Below, in pieces: positions 16,428 to 25,528 of a DNA stretch of 64,000 nucleotides; the stretch's first letter is position 1, and each line of letters begins with the position of its first letter. Both the position numbers and the translations under genes were made by a program. Source of the stretch: Acidobacteriota bacterium (GTDB taxonomy: Bacteria > Acidobacteriota > Terriglobia > Acidiferrales > UBA7541); the NCBI GenBank assembly GCA_003224055.1, contig QHYE01000013.1:1-64000 (forward strand), written 5' to 3'. A model generated the notes under the pieces. That model worked only from the letters and a program-made list of their open reading frames with translations, was not told the origin of the DNA and searched no databases.

Positions 16428-18287
16428 CTAGGCCGCGAGGGGGAGCTCGATTCGAAACGTCGTGCCCCGGCCAACCTCCGAAGTAAAGTCTATCGAACCG
16501 TTATGAAGCTGGATAATTCGGAATGCGCTCGCGAGTCCGATGCCGCTCCCGCCAGGCCGCGTCGTAAAAAACAATTGAAAAATTCTCTGCCGGTGTTCCA
16601 GTGGAATTCCTTTCCCGGTATCGCCCACGGTAATTTCCGCCATTTCGCCGCGCCGGCTCAGGACAAGCCGCATCTGTCCGCCGTTGGGCATGGCCTCCGC
16701 CGCGTTCAACACCAGATTCAGCACTGCCTGCTTAAGCAGCGCACGGTCCACGTAGACTTCCGGCACGTCAATCGGCAGCAATTGCGCCAGTTGAATATTG
16801 GACTTTTGCAATTGCGGCTGCGCAATCTCCAGAACTTCCTTCAGCAGATGGGCGAGTTGCGTGGCTTCCAGACGGATGTCCATGGGCCGCGTGAAATCGA
16901 GGAAACGCTTGACGACCGCGTCGAGCCGATCAATCTCTTTGTCCAGGACTTGAACCGCCTGTTGCGAAGCGCTGTCTGGCTCGGCAGGAAGCGATTCCTT
17001 CAAATTCTCGAGCCACAGGCGCATCGAGTTTAGGGGATTCTTCACTTCGTGCGCGACGCCCGCGGTGATCCGGCCAAGCGCGGCTAGGCGTTCGCTGACT
17101 TGGAGCTGCGTGTTGATGCTCTCCAGCGAATCGAGGTCCCGCAAGGTGACCAGCGCGCCCATGCGCTCGCCGTCTTCCTGAATGGCTTGCACGCTAACGC
17201 TGACGCGCCTCGGCCCCTCGCTGGTCTCCAACTCGGTCTCCGCTGCGATTTCGCTTAGCTCATCGCTTTCAATGCGCAGCGCATCGCGCAGGGGGTGTCC
17301 AGGAGGAAATATCTCCGTGACGCGCCGCCCCAGAAAATGCCCCGCGGGAGCGCCAAGAAATTTCTCCGCCGCCGGGCTGATCATCACGGCGCGCGCATCG
17401 CGCGTGAACAGGAGCAAGCCATCTTCAAGCCCCGCCATCACCGAGTTCATATTCTCCCGCATGGTGCTGAAAATTTCGTGCACGCCACGCAGTTGCTGAC
17501 CAACCTGCGTAATCTTCCGGCTCACGAGTCCGAGTTCGTCGGCGCTCTCGGCGATGCCCTTGGCGTCGGAAGCCGGGGAATCATATTGGCCAGCGGAGAT
17601 GCGATCCAATTGTTTGGCGATGTCGCGCAGCGGAGCCAGCGTTGCGCCGCTCACGATCGCAGCAAGCAGTGTCGAAACCACCACCGCCAGCAGCGCGATC
17701 GTCCCGGAAGTCCAGAGACTGGGAGAGATTTCATTCAGCAGCAAGCCGGCGTTGAGCACCACGCGCACCTCTCCGAACGGCTTACTGCCTTTGTTGAAGG
17801 GGTAATCGAGTTCAAAAAGTTTCGACGGTCCCGCCAGGACTTTCACCTGGTGCAGAAAATTGCGCTGCACCAGTTGCGAGAGAGGCGTTCTTCGCGGAAG
17901 AGATTTTCCGGGCAAACCTTCATCCGTGGAAACCAGAACCATGCCATCTTGATCCGTGATGGAGACTTCGTAAATCAGCGGATTCTCTTTCGCCGCTTTC
18001 AATTGGGTATGAAGGCCTTCGTCGATTTCGAAGGCGTGGCGCACGAAATCGTGAATTTCCTGTGGTGAGTCCGAAGCCGGCCGCAAGCCCTGTTGCGCTG
18101 CATCGGTTAATGCGTGCTGCGCCTGCACGAAGACTTGGTTCGCAAGGTCACTCGCGCGGTCTTTTGTGGCTTGCAGTAATTGGTCCAGCAGCTGCGCGGC
18201 GAAAACGCCAGACAGCACAGCCGCAACAAGCAATACCAGGCCCGTCATCACGAGCGTGAGCTTAGTTCGCAGCCGGAGCTGCATCAC
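16428..18287 (-). CDS. PAS/HAMP sensor histidine kinase
   Basis: A 619-residue membrane kinase: transmembrane helices at about 8-30 and 193-216 around a dCACHE/CHASE-like sensor (residues 35-190, YEVSITDQDGMVLVSTDEG), HAMP (about 215-270), PAS (about 285-390), HisKA with GVAHEVKNPLNSMR (His413), and HATPase_c with NLVLNAAEAMPNGG, DTGKGIP and GSGIGLASAF. Start is GTG 18287 or the next ATG 18284. It follows its NtrC-type regulator by 6-9 bases and precedes a lipoprotein. The VxHEVxNPL box is the ZraS/AtoS type. Confidence 0.92.
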   Translation of the reverse strand: MMQLRLRTKLTLVMTGLVLLVAAVLSGVFAAQLLDQLLQATKDRASDLANQVFVQAQHALTDAAQQGLRPASDSPQEIHDFVRHAFEIDEGLHTQLKAAKENPLIYEVSITDQDGMVLVSTDEGLPGKSLPRRTPLSQLVQRNFLHQVKVLAGPSKLFELDYPFNKGSKPFGEVRVVLNAGLLLNEISPSLWTSGTIALLAVVVSTLLAAIVSGATLAPLRDIAKQLDRISAGQYDSPASDAKGIAESADELGLVSRKITQVGQQLRGVHEIFSTMRENMNSVMAGLEDGLLLFTRDARAVMISPAAEKFLGAPAGHFLGRRVTEIFPPGHPLRDALRIESDELSEIAAETELETSEGPRRVSVSVQAIQEDGERMGALVTLRDLDSLESINTQLQVSERLAALGRITAGVAHEVKNPLNSMRLWLENLKESLPAEPDSASQQAVQVLDKEIDRLDAVVKRFLDFTRPMDIRLEATQLAHLLKEVLEIAQPQLQKSNIQLAQLLPIDVPEVYVDRALLKQAVLNLVLNAAEAMPNGGQMRLVLSRRGEMAEITVGDTGKGIPLEHRQRIFQLFFTTRPGGSGIGLASAFRIIQLHNGSIDFTSEVGRGTTFRIELPLAA

Positions 18288-18293
18288 GCGACC

Positions 18294-19718
18294 CTACTCC
18301 GCCTCGGCGCGATCGCCGCCGTATTCTTTGAGTTTGTTGTGAAGCGTCTTCAGGCTGATGCCCAGCAATTCCGCGGCGCGCGTCTTGTTGTTTCCCGTAG
18401 CGCCGAGCGTCTGCAGGATCAGCTCGCGCTCCATCGCATCCACTGTGGTTCCCACCGGAAACTTGATCGTGGACAGATCGCTAGGGCCTTTCCCCGCGGA
18501 CTTGCCAAATTCTCCCGGCAGGCAGGCGCGCGTGATCAGGTCCTTCTCGCACATGATCGAGGCGCGCTCCAAAACATTGCGCAATTCGCGGATATTTCCC
18601 GGCCAGGTGTGCCCCATGAAGATGTCCAGAACTTCCGCGCCAATGCCGCGAACGTGCTTGCCGTGCTTCGCGTTCACATCCCGCAGAATATGCTCGACGA
18701 GAAGCGGAATATCGTCCTTATGTTCGCGCAGGGGGGGCAGGTTGATGTGAAATACGTTTAAGCGGAAATACAAATCCTGGCGCAACTGGCCGTTGCCCAC
18801 TGCCTGTTCCGCATCTTTGTTCGTCGCTGCCAGCACGCGCACGTCGACGGGTGTTTCGCTCTTGCTGCCCAGGCGGCGGACCTTGCGATCCTCGAGGACA
18901 CGCAGCAGTTTCGCCTGGGTCGGCGCCGGCATCTCACCGATTTCATCAAGCAACAGCGTTCCAGCGTCGGCAAGCTCGAAGCAGCCGATCCGGCGTTCCG
19001 CCGCGCCGGTGAAAGCGCCGCGCTCGTGTCCGAAAATTTCGCTCTCCATCAAAGTTTCGGGGATCGCGGAGCAATTGATTGCCACGAACGGCCCGCCGGC
19101 CCGCGGCGAGAGCTTGTGAATCGTGCGAGCCACAATCTCTTTGCCCGACCCGGTTTCGCCGGTGATAAGCACGGACGCCGAGCTCGGCGCCGCCATTTCC
19201 ACGATACGCATCACTTCCTGCATGGGCTTCGACGCGCCAACCAGGTCACCCAGCCGGCCCGCTTCCCGCAGTTGCCGCTGCAGCACGGCGAGTTGCCGCG
19301 CATCTCGCGCGCGGCTCAAGGCGCGGTCCAGCAGCGCGCGCAGCACCGGGCCCTTCATCGGTTTTTCGATATACCAGAAGGCTCCGGCTTCGATGGCTGC
19401 AACGGCGCGCTCTTCGCTCCCTTTGCCGGTGATGACGATGGCGGGAACATCCAGCAGTTCCTGGCCAAGTTGCTTCAGCAGGTCCAGCCCGTTCATGCCG
19501 GGCAATTCGACGTCGGCGATGAGCGCGTCCGGCTGGTAGCTGGCAAATTTCGCCAGCGCATCTTCCGCAGTGCCCACGCCCATAACGTCGCAACCCCATC
19601 GTTGCAGGAGCTGTTCGTAGCCCTTCCGCGCGTTGTCTTCGTCTTCAACAATCAGCACGCGGTCTTTTCGCTCCGCCGTTTCGACGGCACGCACCGCAGC
19701 CCGTGTCTCTTCCCCCAT
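18294..19718 (-). CDS. Sigma-54-dependent response regulator (NtrC family)
   Basis: A 474-residue regulator: receiver domain with Asp69 (LIADVELPG) and Lys in YIEKP, AAA+ domain with Walker A GETGSGKE, GAFTGA loop (GHERGAFTGAAERR), Walker B GTLLLDEIGEM, and Fis-type helix-turn-helix NKTRAAELLGISLKTLHNKL. GAGG lies about 10 bases upstream of the ATG. It heads the operon with the kinase and lipoprotein. The paralogue at 6048 has the same domains but belongs to a separate locus. Confidence 0.94.
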   Translation of the reverse strand: MGEETRAAVRAVETAERKDRVLIVEDEDNARKGYEQLLQRWGCDVMGVGTAEDALAKFASYQPDALIADVELPGMNGLDLLKQLGQELLDVPAIVITGKGSEERAVAAIEAGAFWYIEKPMKGPVLRALLDRALSRARDARQLAVLQRQLREAGRLGDLVGASKPMQEVMRIVEMAAPSSASVLITGETGSGKEIVARTIHKLSPRAGGPFVAINCSAIPETLMESEIFGHERGAFTGAAERRIGCFELADAGTLLLDEIGEMPAPTQAKLLRVLEDRKVRRLGSKSETPVDVRVLAATNKDAEQAVGNGQLRQDLYFRLNVFHINLPPLREHKDDIPLLVEHILRDVNAKHGKHVRGIGAEVLDIFMGHTWPGNIRELRNVLERASIMCEKDLITRACLPGEFGKSAGKGPSDLSTIKFPVGTTVDAMERELILQTLGATGNNKTRAAELLGISLKTLHNKLKEYGGDRAEAE

Positions 19719-19855
19719 GGGTCTCAGCCTCTTTTCGGCCTTCGCTTGCTGAATGGCTTGCTCACTGATTTGCTGGACACTTCGACTCTAACAATCTGCC
19801 GCGCTGTTGCCAAGTTGTCCCTTCGCGCACCGGCTTCTCATCTGCCGTAAAATAA

Positions 19856-19889
19856 GGGGCCGGCACAGTCCTGCGGCTGCACCGGCCTT
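19856..19889 (-). terminator. Intrinsic terminator of the glycine-zipper gene at 19929
   Basis: On the minus strand, arms GGCCGG (19887-19882) and CCGGCC (19863-19858) with inner CTG/CAG pairing form a strong stem that is followed by CCTTATTTTA. It stands 40 bases after the stop of the gene at 19929-20669 and upstream of the divergent start region of the NtrC-type gene. Confidence 0.6.
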
Positions 19890-19928
19890 CAACAATTTTC
19901 CACTATTACCTTGCTCTCGTATTCCGCT

Positions 19929-20669
19929 TCACTCCTTCACGAGATAAAGCGCCCGCTCGAGCTCCAGTTCCAGCTTTGCACCCTTCGGCAAATTCAACTC
20001 GTGCCCGCGGCCGGATTCCATCAAATATGCTGTGATCGCGCCCAAGGCCGCTCCCTCGGCGGCTTCCTTCTTGTTTTTATCCTTCACGCCTTTTACCGCG
20101 CCGATCGCCGCGCCTGCTGCAGCGGCTTGCGCTGCGTCGCGCTGGTTGCTGGAACGCCCTTCAATCAGCCCTTCTTGCGTTGTGGCGGATTTCACGCTGT
20201 GGTCGCCCGGCACGCTCACCACTTCGGCCACGATGGGCAGCTTGCCAAATTTCGTGCGAATCTCATCGAACGTAAGCCATAGTTTCGCCCGGCCCGCCAC
20301 TCCCGCCGGTTCCACATGGCTGATGTGGCCGCGGATTTCCGCTCCCGAAGGCAGGTAAATTCCGCTGCCCGCTTCCAAGGGCTCCAGCGTTTTCACCTTA
20401 AATTTTGTGTTTTCTCGCGTGTCTTTGGTGCTCAGCTCGTCTTCGAGCTTCACCAGGAACTTGGTTCCCGGCGTGACCGCATAAGCTTCGATCGGCAGCC
20501 CGCGCCGCTCCCCGTCGGCCTTCTGACGCTGTGGTTCGGGCGCTCGCACGGGCGCCTGCCTCTCCGGCTCCTGCGCTGTTTCTTGCGCAAAGCACGGGAT
20601 CCCAGACGACAAGATCATCACGAGAATTGCCGTCGGTGCCAGTGCATTCCTAACCTTTGAAAGCTTCAT
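19929..20669 (-). CDS. Exported glycine-zipper protein, paralogue of 13779
   Basis: A 246-residue exported protein. Start 20669 is chosen for GGGAGGAAATT directly before the ATG and for the signal peptide (MKLSKVRNALAPTAILVMIL, cleavage near CFAQ). A Gln/Arg/Pro-rich linker leads to a beta domain (VTPGTKFLVKLEDELSTKD... YLPSGAEIRGHISHVEPAG), then an Ala/Gly zipper (AAAAGAAIGAVKGVKDKNKK... GAALGAITAYL) and a final LPKGAKLELELERALYL strand pair. Same architecture as the protein at 13779, so a family-specific envelope role is likely but unproven. Confidence 0.8.
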   Translation of the reverse strand: MKLSKVRNALAPTAILVMILSSGIPCFAQETAQEPERQAPVRAPEPQRQKADGERRGLPIEAYAVTPGTKFLVKLEDELSTKDTRENTKFKVKTLEPLEAGSGIYLPSGAEIRGHISHVEPAGVAGRAKLWLTFDEIRTKFGKLPIVAEVVSVPGDHSVKSATTQEGLIEGRSSNQRDAAQAAAAGAAIGAVKGVKDKNKKEAAEGAALGAITAYLMESGRGHELNLPKGAKLELELERALYLVKE

Positions 20670-20882
20670 AATTTCCTCCCTCGAATAGCTGAGCATGGGA
20701 AAGATGCATTTCAGCAGCCAGAATGGCCTGGCGGAAAACTTCGCAAGTGACTGAAACTAAATACATTTGGAGGGGTCCTCAGACGGTCGTGGACCTGCGT
20801 CGTCCAGTCTGTCGGCCATTCGCCTCAACGCTGCAAGACTTTGCCGACATTCTCAATCCGCCGTCCTGACTGTTTCTACGGA

Positions 20883-21578
20883 TTACAGCTCAAGGAAGGA
20901 ACGGACTCGCCGCAGAACAATGGCGTACATCCCAGGCGTCACGCGGCCGGTCTGTGTATTTTGTTGGCTCGGGTGGTACACGCCGAATAGGCGGGGCGCG
21001 CCCTTTGCAACTTCCGCTTCCGCGCCATGCGCGAATTTGAAGAGTGCCCGCGATGCGATCACGCCGCGCCGCTTCAAGATTTCGAGGAACGCATCCCAGG
21101 CAATCTTCCCGAGCGCCAGGACAGCTTTTGGCTTCAAGATCTCCATCTCGCGCTCGAGGTAGCCGCGGCAGTTCGCAATTTCTTCGGGGAGCGGCTTATT
21201 GTCGGGCGGGGCGCATCGGCATGTCGCGCTGATATACGCGTCTTTCAGCCGCAATCCATCGTCGCGGTCCAGGGAAGTGGACTGATTCGCGAAGCCGGCA
21301 TTGTGCAGCGCCGCGTACAAGAAATCGCCCGAGCGATCTCCAGTAAACATGCGCCCCGTGCGGTTTGCTCCGTGCGCTGCTGGTGCAAGACCCAGAATGA
21401 GCAGTTGCGCGTGCGCATCTCCAAATCCAGGTACTGGCTTCCCCCAGTACGTCCACTCGCGATAGGCACGCCGCTTTTCTTGGGCCACTTTTTCGCGATG
21501 GCGCACGAGCCGCGGACATTTCCGGCAAGTTATGATTTCTTCGTTCAGAATGCGAAGCAAATCTAGGTTGTCCGGCAT
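20883..21578 (-). CDS. Uracil-DNA glycosylase family 5 (UdgB-like)
   Basis: A 231-residue Fe-S uracil-DNA glycosylase. Cysteines C18 and C21 (CRKC) with C120/C122 and C137 can bind a [4Fe-4S] cluster. The active-site motif GLAPAAHGANRTGRMFTGD has Ala-Pro-Ala in place of the Asp of other families, which is the mark of family 5 (UDGb); the second motif is VYHPSQQNTQTGR. It removes uracil and some other deaminated bases in base-excision repair. The ATG is 4 bases after the stop of the PEP-mutase-family gene, so they are co-transcribed. Confidence 0.88.
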   Translation of the reverse strand: MPDNLDLLRILNEEIITCRKCPRLVRHREKVAQEKRRAYREWTYWGKPVPGFGDAHAQLLILGLAPAAHGANRTGRMFTGDRSGDFLYAALHNAGFANQSTSLDRDDGLRLKDAYISATCRCAPPDNKPLPEEIANCRGYLEREMEILKPKAVLALGKIAWDAFLEILKRRGVIASRALFKFAHGAEAEVAKGAPRLFGVYHPSQQNTQTGRVTPGMYAIVLRRVRSFLEL

Positions 21579-21582
21579 CGCG

Positions 21583-22431
21583 CTACGGCTTCTTGCGAGC
21601 CAGGATTTGGTTCACTTCGGCGAAGGGCACGGCTCCGTCCTGCAAGCACGAATACGTTCCCGCTTCCATCAATTCCTTTCCGATACGGCGCAGCAGGCCG
21701 AGAGTTGCTCGCATCGCCGAGGAGCCGGCGCTGGCCCGCGCCACGCCCAATTTTTCCAACTCGCGGAGCGGAGGACATCCCGGGCTCAAGAGAATGTTCA
21801 GTGGTGCCTCGAATGCGCGCACCAGCTTTGCAATTGTTTCACTGTCCTGTACGCCCGGCGCGAAAAGGCAGTCCGCGCCGGCTTGACGATAGGCACGCAG
21901 CCGCTCCACGGTTCGATCGAAGCGCGTTTCAGCCGGTCCGATAGGCATCAGATAGATATCCGTGCGCGCATTCAAGACGAGGGGAAGGCCTAACGAGGAG
22001 GCAGTCTCCCGTATCGCTTGGATCTTCTGCACTTGGAGCGCCACGTTGACCTGCGAGCTCTCGTCCTCGCCAGTCACATCTTCGAGGTTCAGGCCGATAG
22101 CACCCGCAGCGATCAGCGCCTTTGCAGTTTCGCTCATGTCTTTGACGGTTGTGCCGTAGCCGGCTTCCATATCAGCGGTCACCGGAACGCGAACGGCGCG
22201 CGCGATTCGTGCCACGACTTCCAGCATCTGCACTCTCGAGACGCGCTGGCCATCCGGATATCCGAGCGAGAAAGCAACCCCGGCGCTGGTGGTCGCAATG
22301 GCGGGATAACCCAGCTCTTCTAAAATTCTCGCGCTGGCCACATCCCAGGCATTGGGGAGCACCAGGATACGCGGTCCGCGATGCAGCTTCCGGAATTGCT
22401 CGGCCTTCTCGGCTTGCACTCGCGCGTCCAT
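21583..22431 (-). CDS. Isocitrate lyase/PEP mutase family protein
   Basis: A 282-residue TIM-barrel enzyme of the isocitrate lyase/phosphoenolpyruvate mutase superfamily. Metal-site and barrel motifs: LPNAWDVASARILEELG, TADMEAGYG, GLNLEDVTGED and VLNARTDIYL. The catalytic KKCGH loop of true isocitrate lyase and methylisocitrate lyase is not present, so it more likely acts on a small oxo-acid or phosphonate, or as an oxaloacetate decarboxylase-like enzyme; substrate uncertain. It sits in a minus-strand run with a phosphatase, a LysE exporter and uracil-DNA glycosylase. Confidence 0.85.
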   Translation of the reverse strand: MDARVQAEKAEQFRKLHRGPRILVLPNAWDVASARILEELGYPAIATTSAGVAFSLGYPDGQRVSRVQMLEVVARIARAVRVPVTADMEAGYGTTVKDMSETAKALIAAGAIGLNLEDVTGEDESSQVNVALQVQKIQAIRETASSLGLPLVLNARTDIYLMPIGPAETRFDRTVERLRAYRQAGADCLFAPGVQDSETIAKLVRAFEAPLNILLSPGCPPLRELEKLGVARASAGSSAMRATLGLLRRIGKELMEAGTYSCLQDGAVPFAEVNQILARKKP

Positions 22432-22564
22432 CGGGAACCTCCACTGAAAACAGTTTCACCCTGCAAGAAGCAAAGCCTAGGCCTTGTCCAAGCTGGTGCC
22501 AACGTCCAAATTGGAGAGCGAAATTTTCTTGAAATCGTGCATTGCTTGAAACCGCTTGGATATT

Positions 22565-23202
22565 CTAGCGCCTCGCGAATACAAGCTTCGCGCCGAGCGC
22601 CATAAGCAGCCCCCGGTTACCGCTTCAATGCCGCAGCGCACGCGCCCACACGCCAGTTTCGTGTTCAGCTGATGCAGCGCTCTGCTGTAGATCCTGAGCC
22701 AGACGAGTCCCATGGCCACGTGAAGGCTTGTCAGGAACAGCGAAACTCGCAACACCTGATCATCGGGCGCGATGAATTGCGGCAAAAAGGTCAGGTAGAA
22801 CAACGCAACTTTGGGATTCAAAATATTCGTTAGCATTCCCTCCGAAAACGCGCCCCACCATCCTGCACGCTGTTTTGCTAAATTGTCCGGCGCCCACGGG
22901 CCTGGAGGCGCTTCGCCCCGTATGGCACGCCGCAAAGCCATCACGCCAAGGTAGAAAAGATAAGCGGCGCCCATCCATTTCACGATTTCGAACGCTCGCG
23001 CCGATTTCGCCAGAATTGCTGACAGGCCGAGCGCTGACGCCGTCGCGTGTACGAAAAGTCCGGAACAGATTCCCAAGATCGTCGCGAACGATCCTCTCCG
23101 CCCGCGCGTGAATACGTTCTTGGCCACCAGCGCCATATCCGCGCCCGGCGTGACTGTCAGAACCGCGGCGATTCCCGCAAATGCCAGATACCTCGCATCC
23201 AT
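22565..23202 (-). pseudogene. LysE/RhtB-family exporter with a C-terminal frameshift
   Basis: N-terminal 190 residues are a normal LysE/RhtB amino-acid exporter: AAVLTVTPGADMALVAKNV, GAAYLFYLGVMALR and NPKVALFYLTFLPQF. At the five-C run 22610-22614 the frame breaks: in the frame as given the protein runs on to 22477 with a non-family tail, whereas adding one base restores VTGGLLMALGAKLVFARR and a stop at 22565, giving 212 residues, the family norm. Either a real single-base deletion or a homopolymer sequencing error. Only the last helix is affected. Confidence 0.8.
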
Positions 23203-23210
23203 CGCACCCC

Positions 23211-23993
23211 TCAGGCCAAGAGTTTCAGCACCTCGTCATGGATCTTGCCGTTCGTGCCCAGGAGCTGGCCGGAATAAATCGTTCTCTCGCCGCGAAGATT
23301 CGTCGAGCGCCCGCCGGCTTCTTCCACAATAATACCCAGTGGAGCCAGGTCCCACGGCTTCGACGTCCAATCGAGTGCCGCTTCAATCGCTCCCTCGGCG
23401 ACCAGCATGTGTTGCCAGAAACCTCCAAACGATCGCGTGTTTCGCGCGGCGTCCAGCAGTCGCCGAATTCTCGTTTGGTCCTCGGCGTTCTTGCTGGGGC
23501 CCGTTCCGGTAGTGAACACCATGGCTTTGCTCAGGCTCGACACTTCCGAAACCCGCAGACGTCTTCCATCGCGGTACGCACCCTCCCCTCGATACGCCCA
23601 CCAGCGCGTGCCTAGAGCGGGGGCGCTGGCGAATCCCGCCACGATCTCGCCGTTCGATTCGATCCCCATCAGCGTGCCGAATGTCGGGATGCCGCGCGAA
23701 AACTCTTCCGTCCCATCAATCGGATCAATGATCATCCGTGCCCGCCCGGAACTGTTCGCGGAGTTTGCACTAACGCCGCCCATCTCTTCGCCCAGTACAT
23801 CCAGCGCCAGTCCGCTCACCGCCACCTTTGCGCGAGCCATCTCTTCCACCGCGCGATCCGCTTGCGTCACTGCTGTTCCGTCGCCTTTTCTGTCAATCCG
23901 CAAATCGCCCGTCCGAAAATATCGCATGGCAATCGCATCCGCCTCCTCCGCGATCGCTTTCAGCAAAGCCCCGTACATTTCTCCGTATCCCAT
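23211..23993 (-). CDS. Inositol monophosphatase family phosphatase (HisN-like)
   Basis: A 260-residue Mg2+-dependent phosphatase. Motifs: GDGTAVTQADRAVEE, the metal-binding DPIDGTEEFSRG and WTSKPWDLAPLGIIVEEAGG. The form resembles bacterial histidinol-phosphatase HisN or other IMPase-family enzymes, so the substrate is not fixed by sequence. Start 23993 (MGYGEMYG) has GGAG 6 bases upstream; a longer frame reaches 24035 but would invade the trpC promoter. It is divergent from trpC (56-base gap) and heads the minus-strand run with the LysE gene 8 bases downstream. Confidence 0.86.
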   Translation of the reverse strand: MGYGEMYGALLKAIAEEADAIAMRYFRTGDLRIDRKGDGTAVTQADRAVEEMARAKVAVSGLALDVLGEEMGGVSANSANSSGRARMIIDPIDGTEEFSRGIPTFGTLMGIESNGEIVAGFASAPALGTRWWAYRGEGAYRDGRRLRVSEVSSLSKAMVFTTGTGPSKNAEDQTRIRRLLDAARNTRSFGGFWQHMLVAEGAIEAALDWTSKPWDLAPLGIIVEEAGGRSTNLRGERTIYSGQLLGTNGKIHDEVLKLLA

Positions 23994-24006
23994 CGCTTCT
24001 CCGGAT

Positions 24007-24035
24007 TTGACTCTCTTACCCCACACCCCTAGCAT
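24007..24035 (+). promoter_or_regulatory. Candidate promoter of the trp-aro cluster
   Basis: TTGACT (24007-24012), 17-base spacer, TAGCAT (24030-24035). The predicted start near 24042 leaves only about 8 bases before the trpC ATG at 24050, and no purine-rich ribosome site is present there, so the message may be almost leaderless. No leader peptide or T-box/TRAP-like structure fits in this 56-base gap. Confidence 0.45.
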
Positions 24036-24049
24036 ACAAAGTTATCGAA

Positions 24050-24862
24050 ATGTCTGCTCAGGCCAACACCGGAACCGTGCTCGACCGCATTCTCGAAGCG
24101 CGGCGCGCCGAGGTGGACCATCGCAAACGCGTCCTTCCAGAAACGGCCCTGAAGTATGGGGTGAAAGCCGCCACACCGCTCCGCAAATTCTCGGCTGCTC
24201 TCGAGCGCGATGGCCTGAATATCATTGCCGAACTCAAGCCGGCCTCGCCTTCACGCGGTGTGATTCGCGATCCCTTCGATCCCATTGCCCTGGCGCAGTC
24301 CCTTGAAGCGGCGGGCGCTTCCGCGCTCTCCGTACTCACCGAAGCGGAATTCTTTCGCGGCTCGTTGAAGAATCTCCGCGATGCTCGCAAAGCCATCCAA
24401 CTCCCCGTACTCCGCAAAGACTTCATCTTCGACCCCTGGCAAGTCTGGGAAACGCGGGCCAACGACGCCGACAGTTTTCTTCTCATAGTCGCTGTGCTTG
24501 AGGATGACCTTCTTCGCGATCTCATCGCTCTTGGGCGAGAACTTGGAATGGAACCTTTGGTCGAAGTGCACACGAAAGCCGAACTCGATCGGGCCCTCGC
24601 CGCTGGCGCGCGCATCATTGGCGTGAACAATCGCGATCTCAAAACTCTCACGACTCGCGCCGAGACTTCGTTCGAACTGATCGGCCGCATCCCGGACCAT
24701 TGCATCGCCGTCAGCGAATCCGGCCTGCGCACGAACGACGATCTCGTCAAACTTCGCGCCGCCGGTTTCGACGCCTTTCTCATCGGCACGCATCTGATGC
24801 TTTCTCCCGACCCCGCCGCCGCGCTCACTGCACTTCTGATCGCCACCCCGGAAGCCAAGTAG
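24050..24862 (+). CDS. trpC: Indole-3-glycerol phosphate synthase
   Basis: A 270-residue TIM barrel catalysing ring closure of CdRP to indole-3-glycerol phosphate in tryptophan synthesis. Motifs: AELKPASPSRG (catalytic Lys), VLTEAEFFRGS, PVLRKDFIFDPWQVWE, IGVNNRDLKTL and ISESGL-like AVSESGLRT. Length is normal. First gene of a seven-gene plus-strand aromatic cluster, with trpF 6 bases downstream. Confidence 0.97.
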   Translation: MSAQANTGTVLDRILEARRAEVDHRKRVLPETALKYGVKAATPLRKFSAALERDGLNIIAELKPASPSRGVIRDPFDPIALAQSLEAAGASALSVLTEAEFFRGSLKNLRDARKAIQLPVLRKDFIFDPWQVWETRANDADSFLLIVAVLEDDLLRDLIALGRELGMEPLVEVHTKAELDRALAAGARIIGVNNRDLKTLTTRAETSFELIGRIPDHCIAVSESGLRTNDDLVKLRAAGFDAFLIGTHLMLSPDPAAALTALLIATPEAK

Positions 24863-24868
24863 CCAGCC

Positions 24869-25498
24869 ATGGTCCGCATCAAAATCTGCGGTATCACGAA
24901 CGCGGCCGACGCTCTCGCCGCTGTGGATGCCGGGGCCAACCTCCTCGGCTTCAATTTCTATGAAAAGAGCGCGCGCTTCCTCACCCAGAGCGCAGCCGCA
25001 AAAATCCTCGCGCAGCTTCCGAAGAACGTCGAAACCGTTGGCATCTTCGTGAACAAACCGGCGGCGGACGTCGCCGCGCTGTGCCGTTTGTTGAGGCTCT
25101 ACGCAGCGCAGCTTCACGGCGACGAACCCCCCGAAGCCGTCGCAGAACTCGGTCGCAGCGTCCCAGTCATCAAAGCTTTCCGCGTCGAGCCGGACTTTCC
25201 CCTGAAGACCCTCGACGAATATCGCAACGTTTTTGCTTTCTTGTTTGACGCCGCCTATACCGGCCAATATGGTGGTACGGGTCGCACCACGGATTGGGAC
25301 GTTACCCGACGTGCCGCTAAGGATCACCGTATTATTCTCGCCGGTGGCTTGAAGGTCGAAAACGTGGCCGCGGCCGTCCGCATCGTGCGTCCTTACGGAA
25401 TTGACGTCGCCAGCGGTGTAGAATCGAAACCCGGGAAAAAAGATCACGGGCGGCTGCGCGAATTCATTCAGGAAGTGCGCCGCGGCGAAAGAAAGTAG
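24869..25498 (+). CDS. trpF: Phosphoribosylanthranilate isomerase
   Basis: A 209-residue TIM barrel that isomerises PRA to CdRP, the step before TrpC. It shows KICGITNAADALAAV with the catalytic Cys, LQLHG-like AAQLHGDE, the catalytic Asp in FDAAYTGQYGGTG, and ILAGGLKVENV with DVASGVESKPGKKD. It lies 6 bases after trpC, and 30 bases before trpB. Confidence 0.97.
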   Translation: MVRIKICGITNAADALAAVDAGANLLGFNFYEKSARFLTQSAAAKILAQLPKNVETVGIFVNKPAADVAALCRLLRLYAAQLHGDEPPEAVAELGRSVPVIKAFRVEPDFPLKTLDEYRNVFAFLFDAAYTGQYGGTGRTTDWDVTRRAAKDHRIILAGGLKVENVAAAVRIVRPYGIDVASGVESKPGKKDHGRLREFIQEVRRGERK

Positions 25499-25528
25499 AG
25501 CATTCGAATCGAAGGTTTAGGTTAGAAC

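Noticed and set aside
24251-25447. 398-residue minus-strand frame over trpC and trpF
   Set aside because: Antisense shadow of two well-supported genes; composition is that of mirrored codons, with no known motif.
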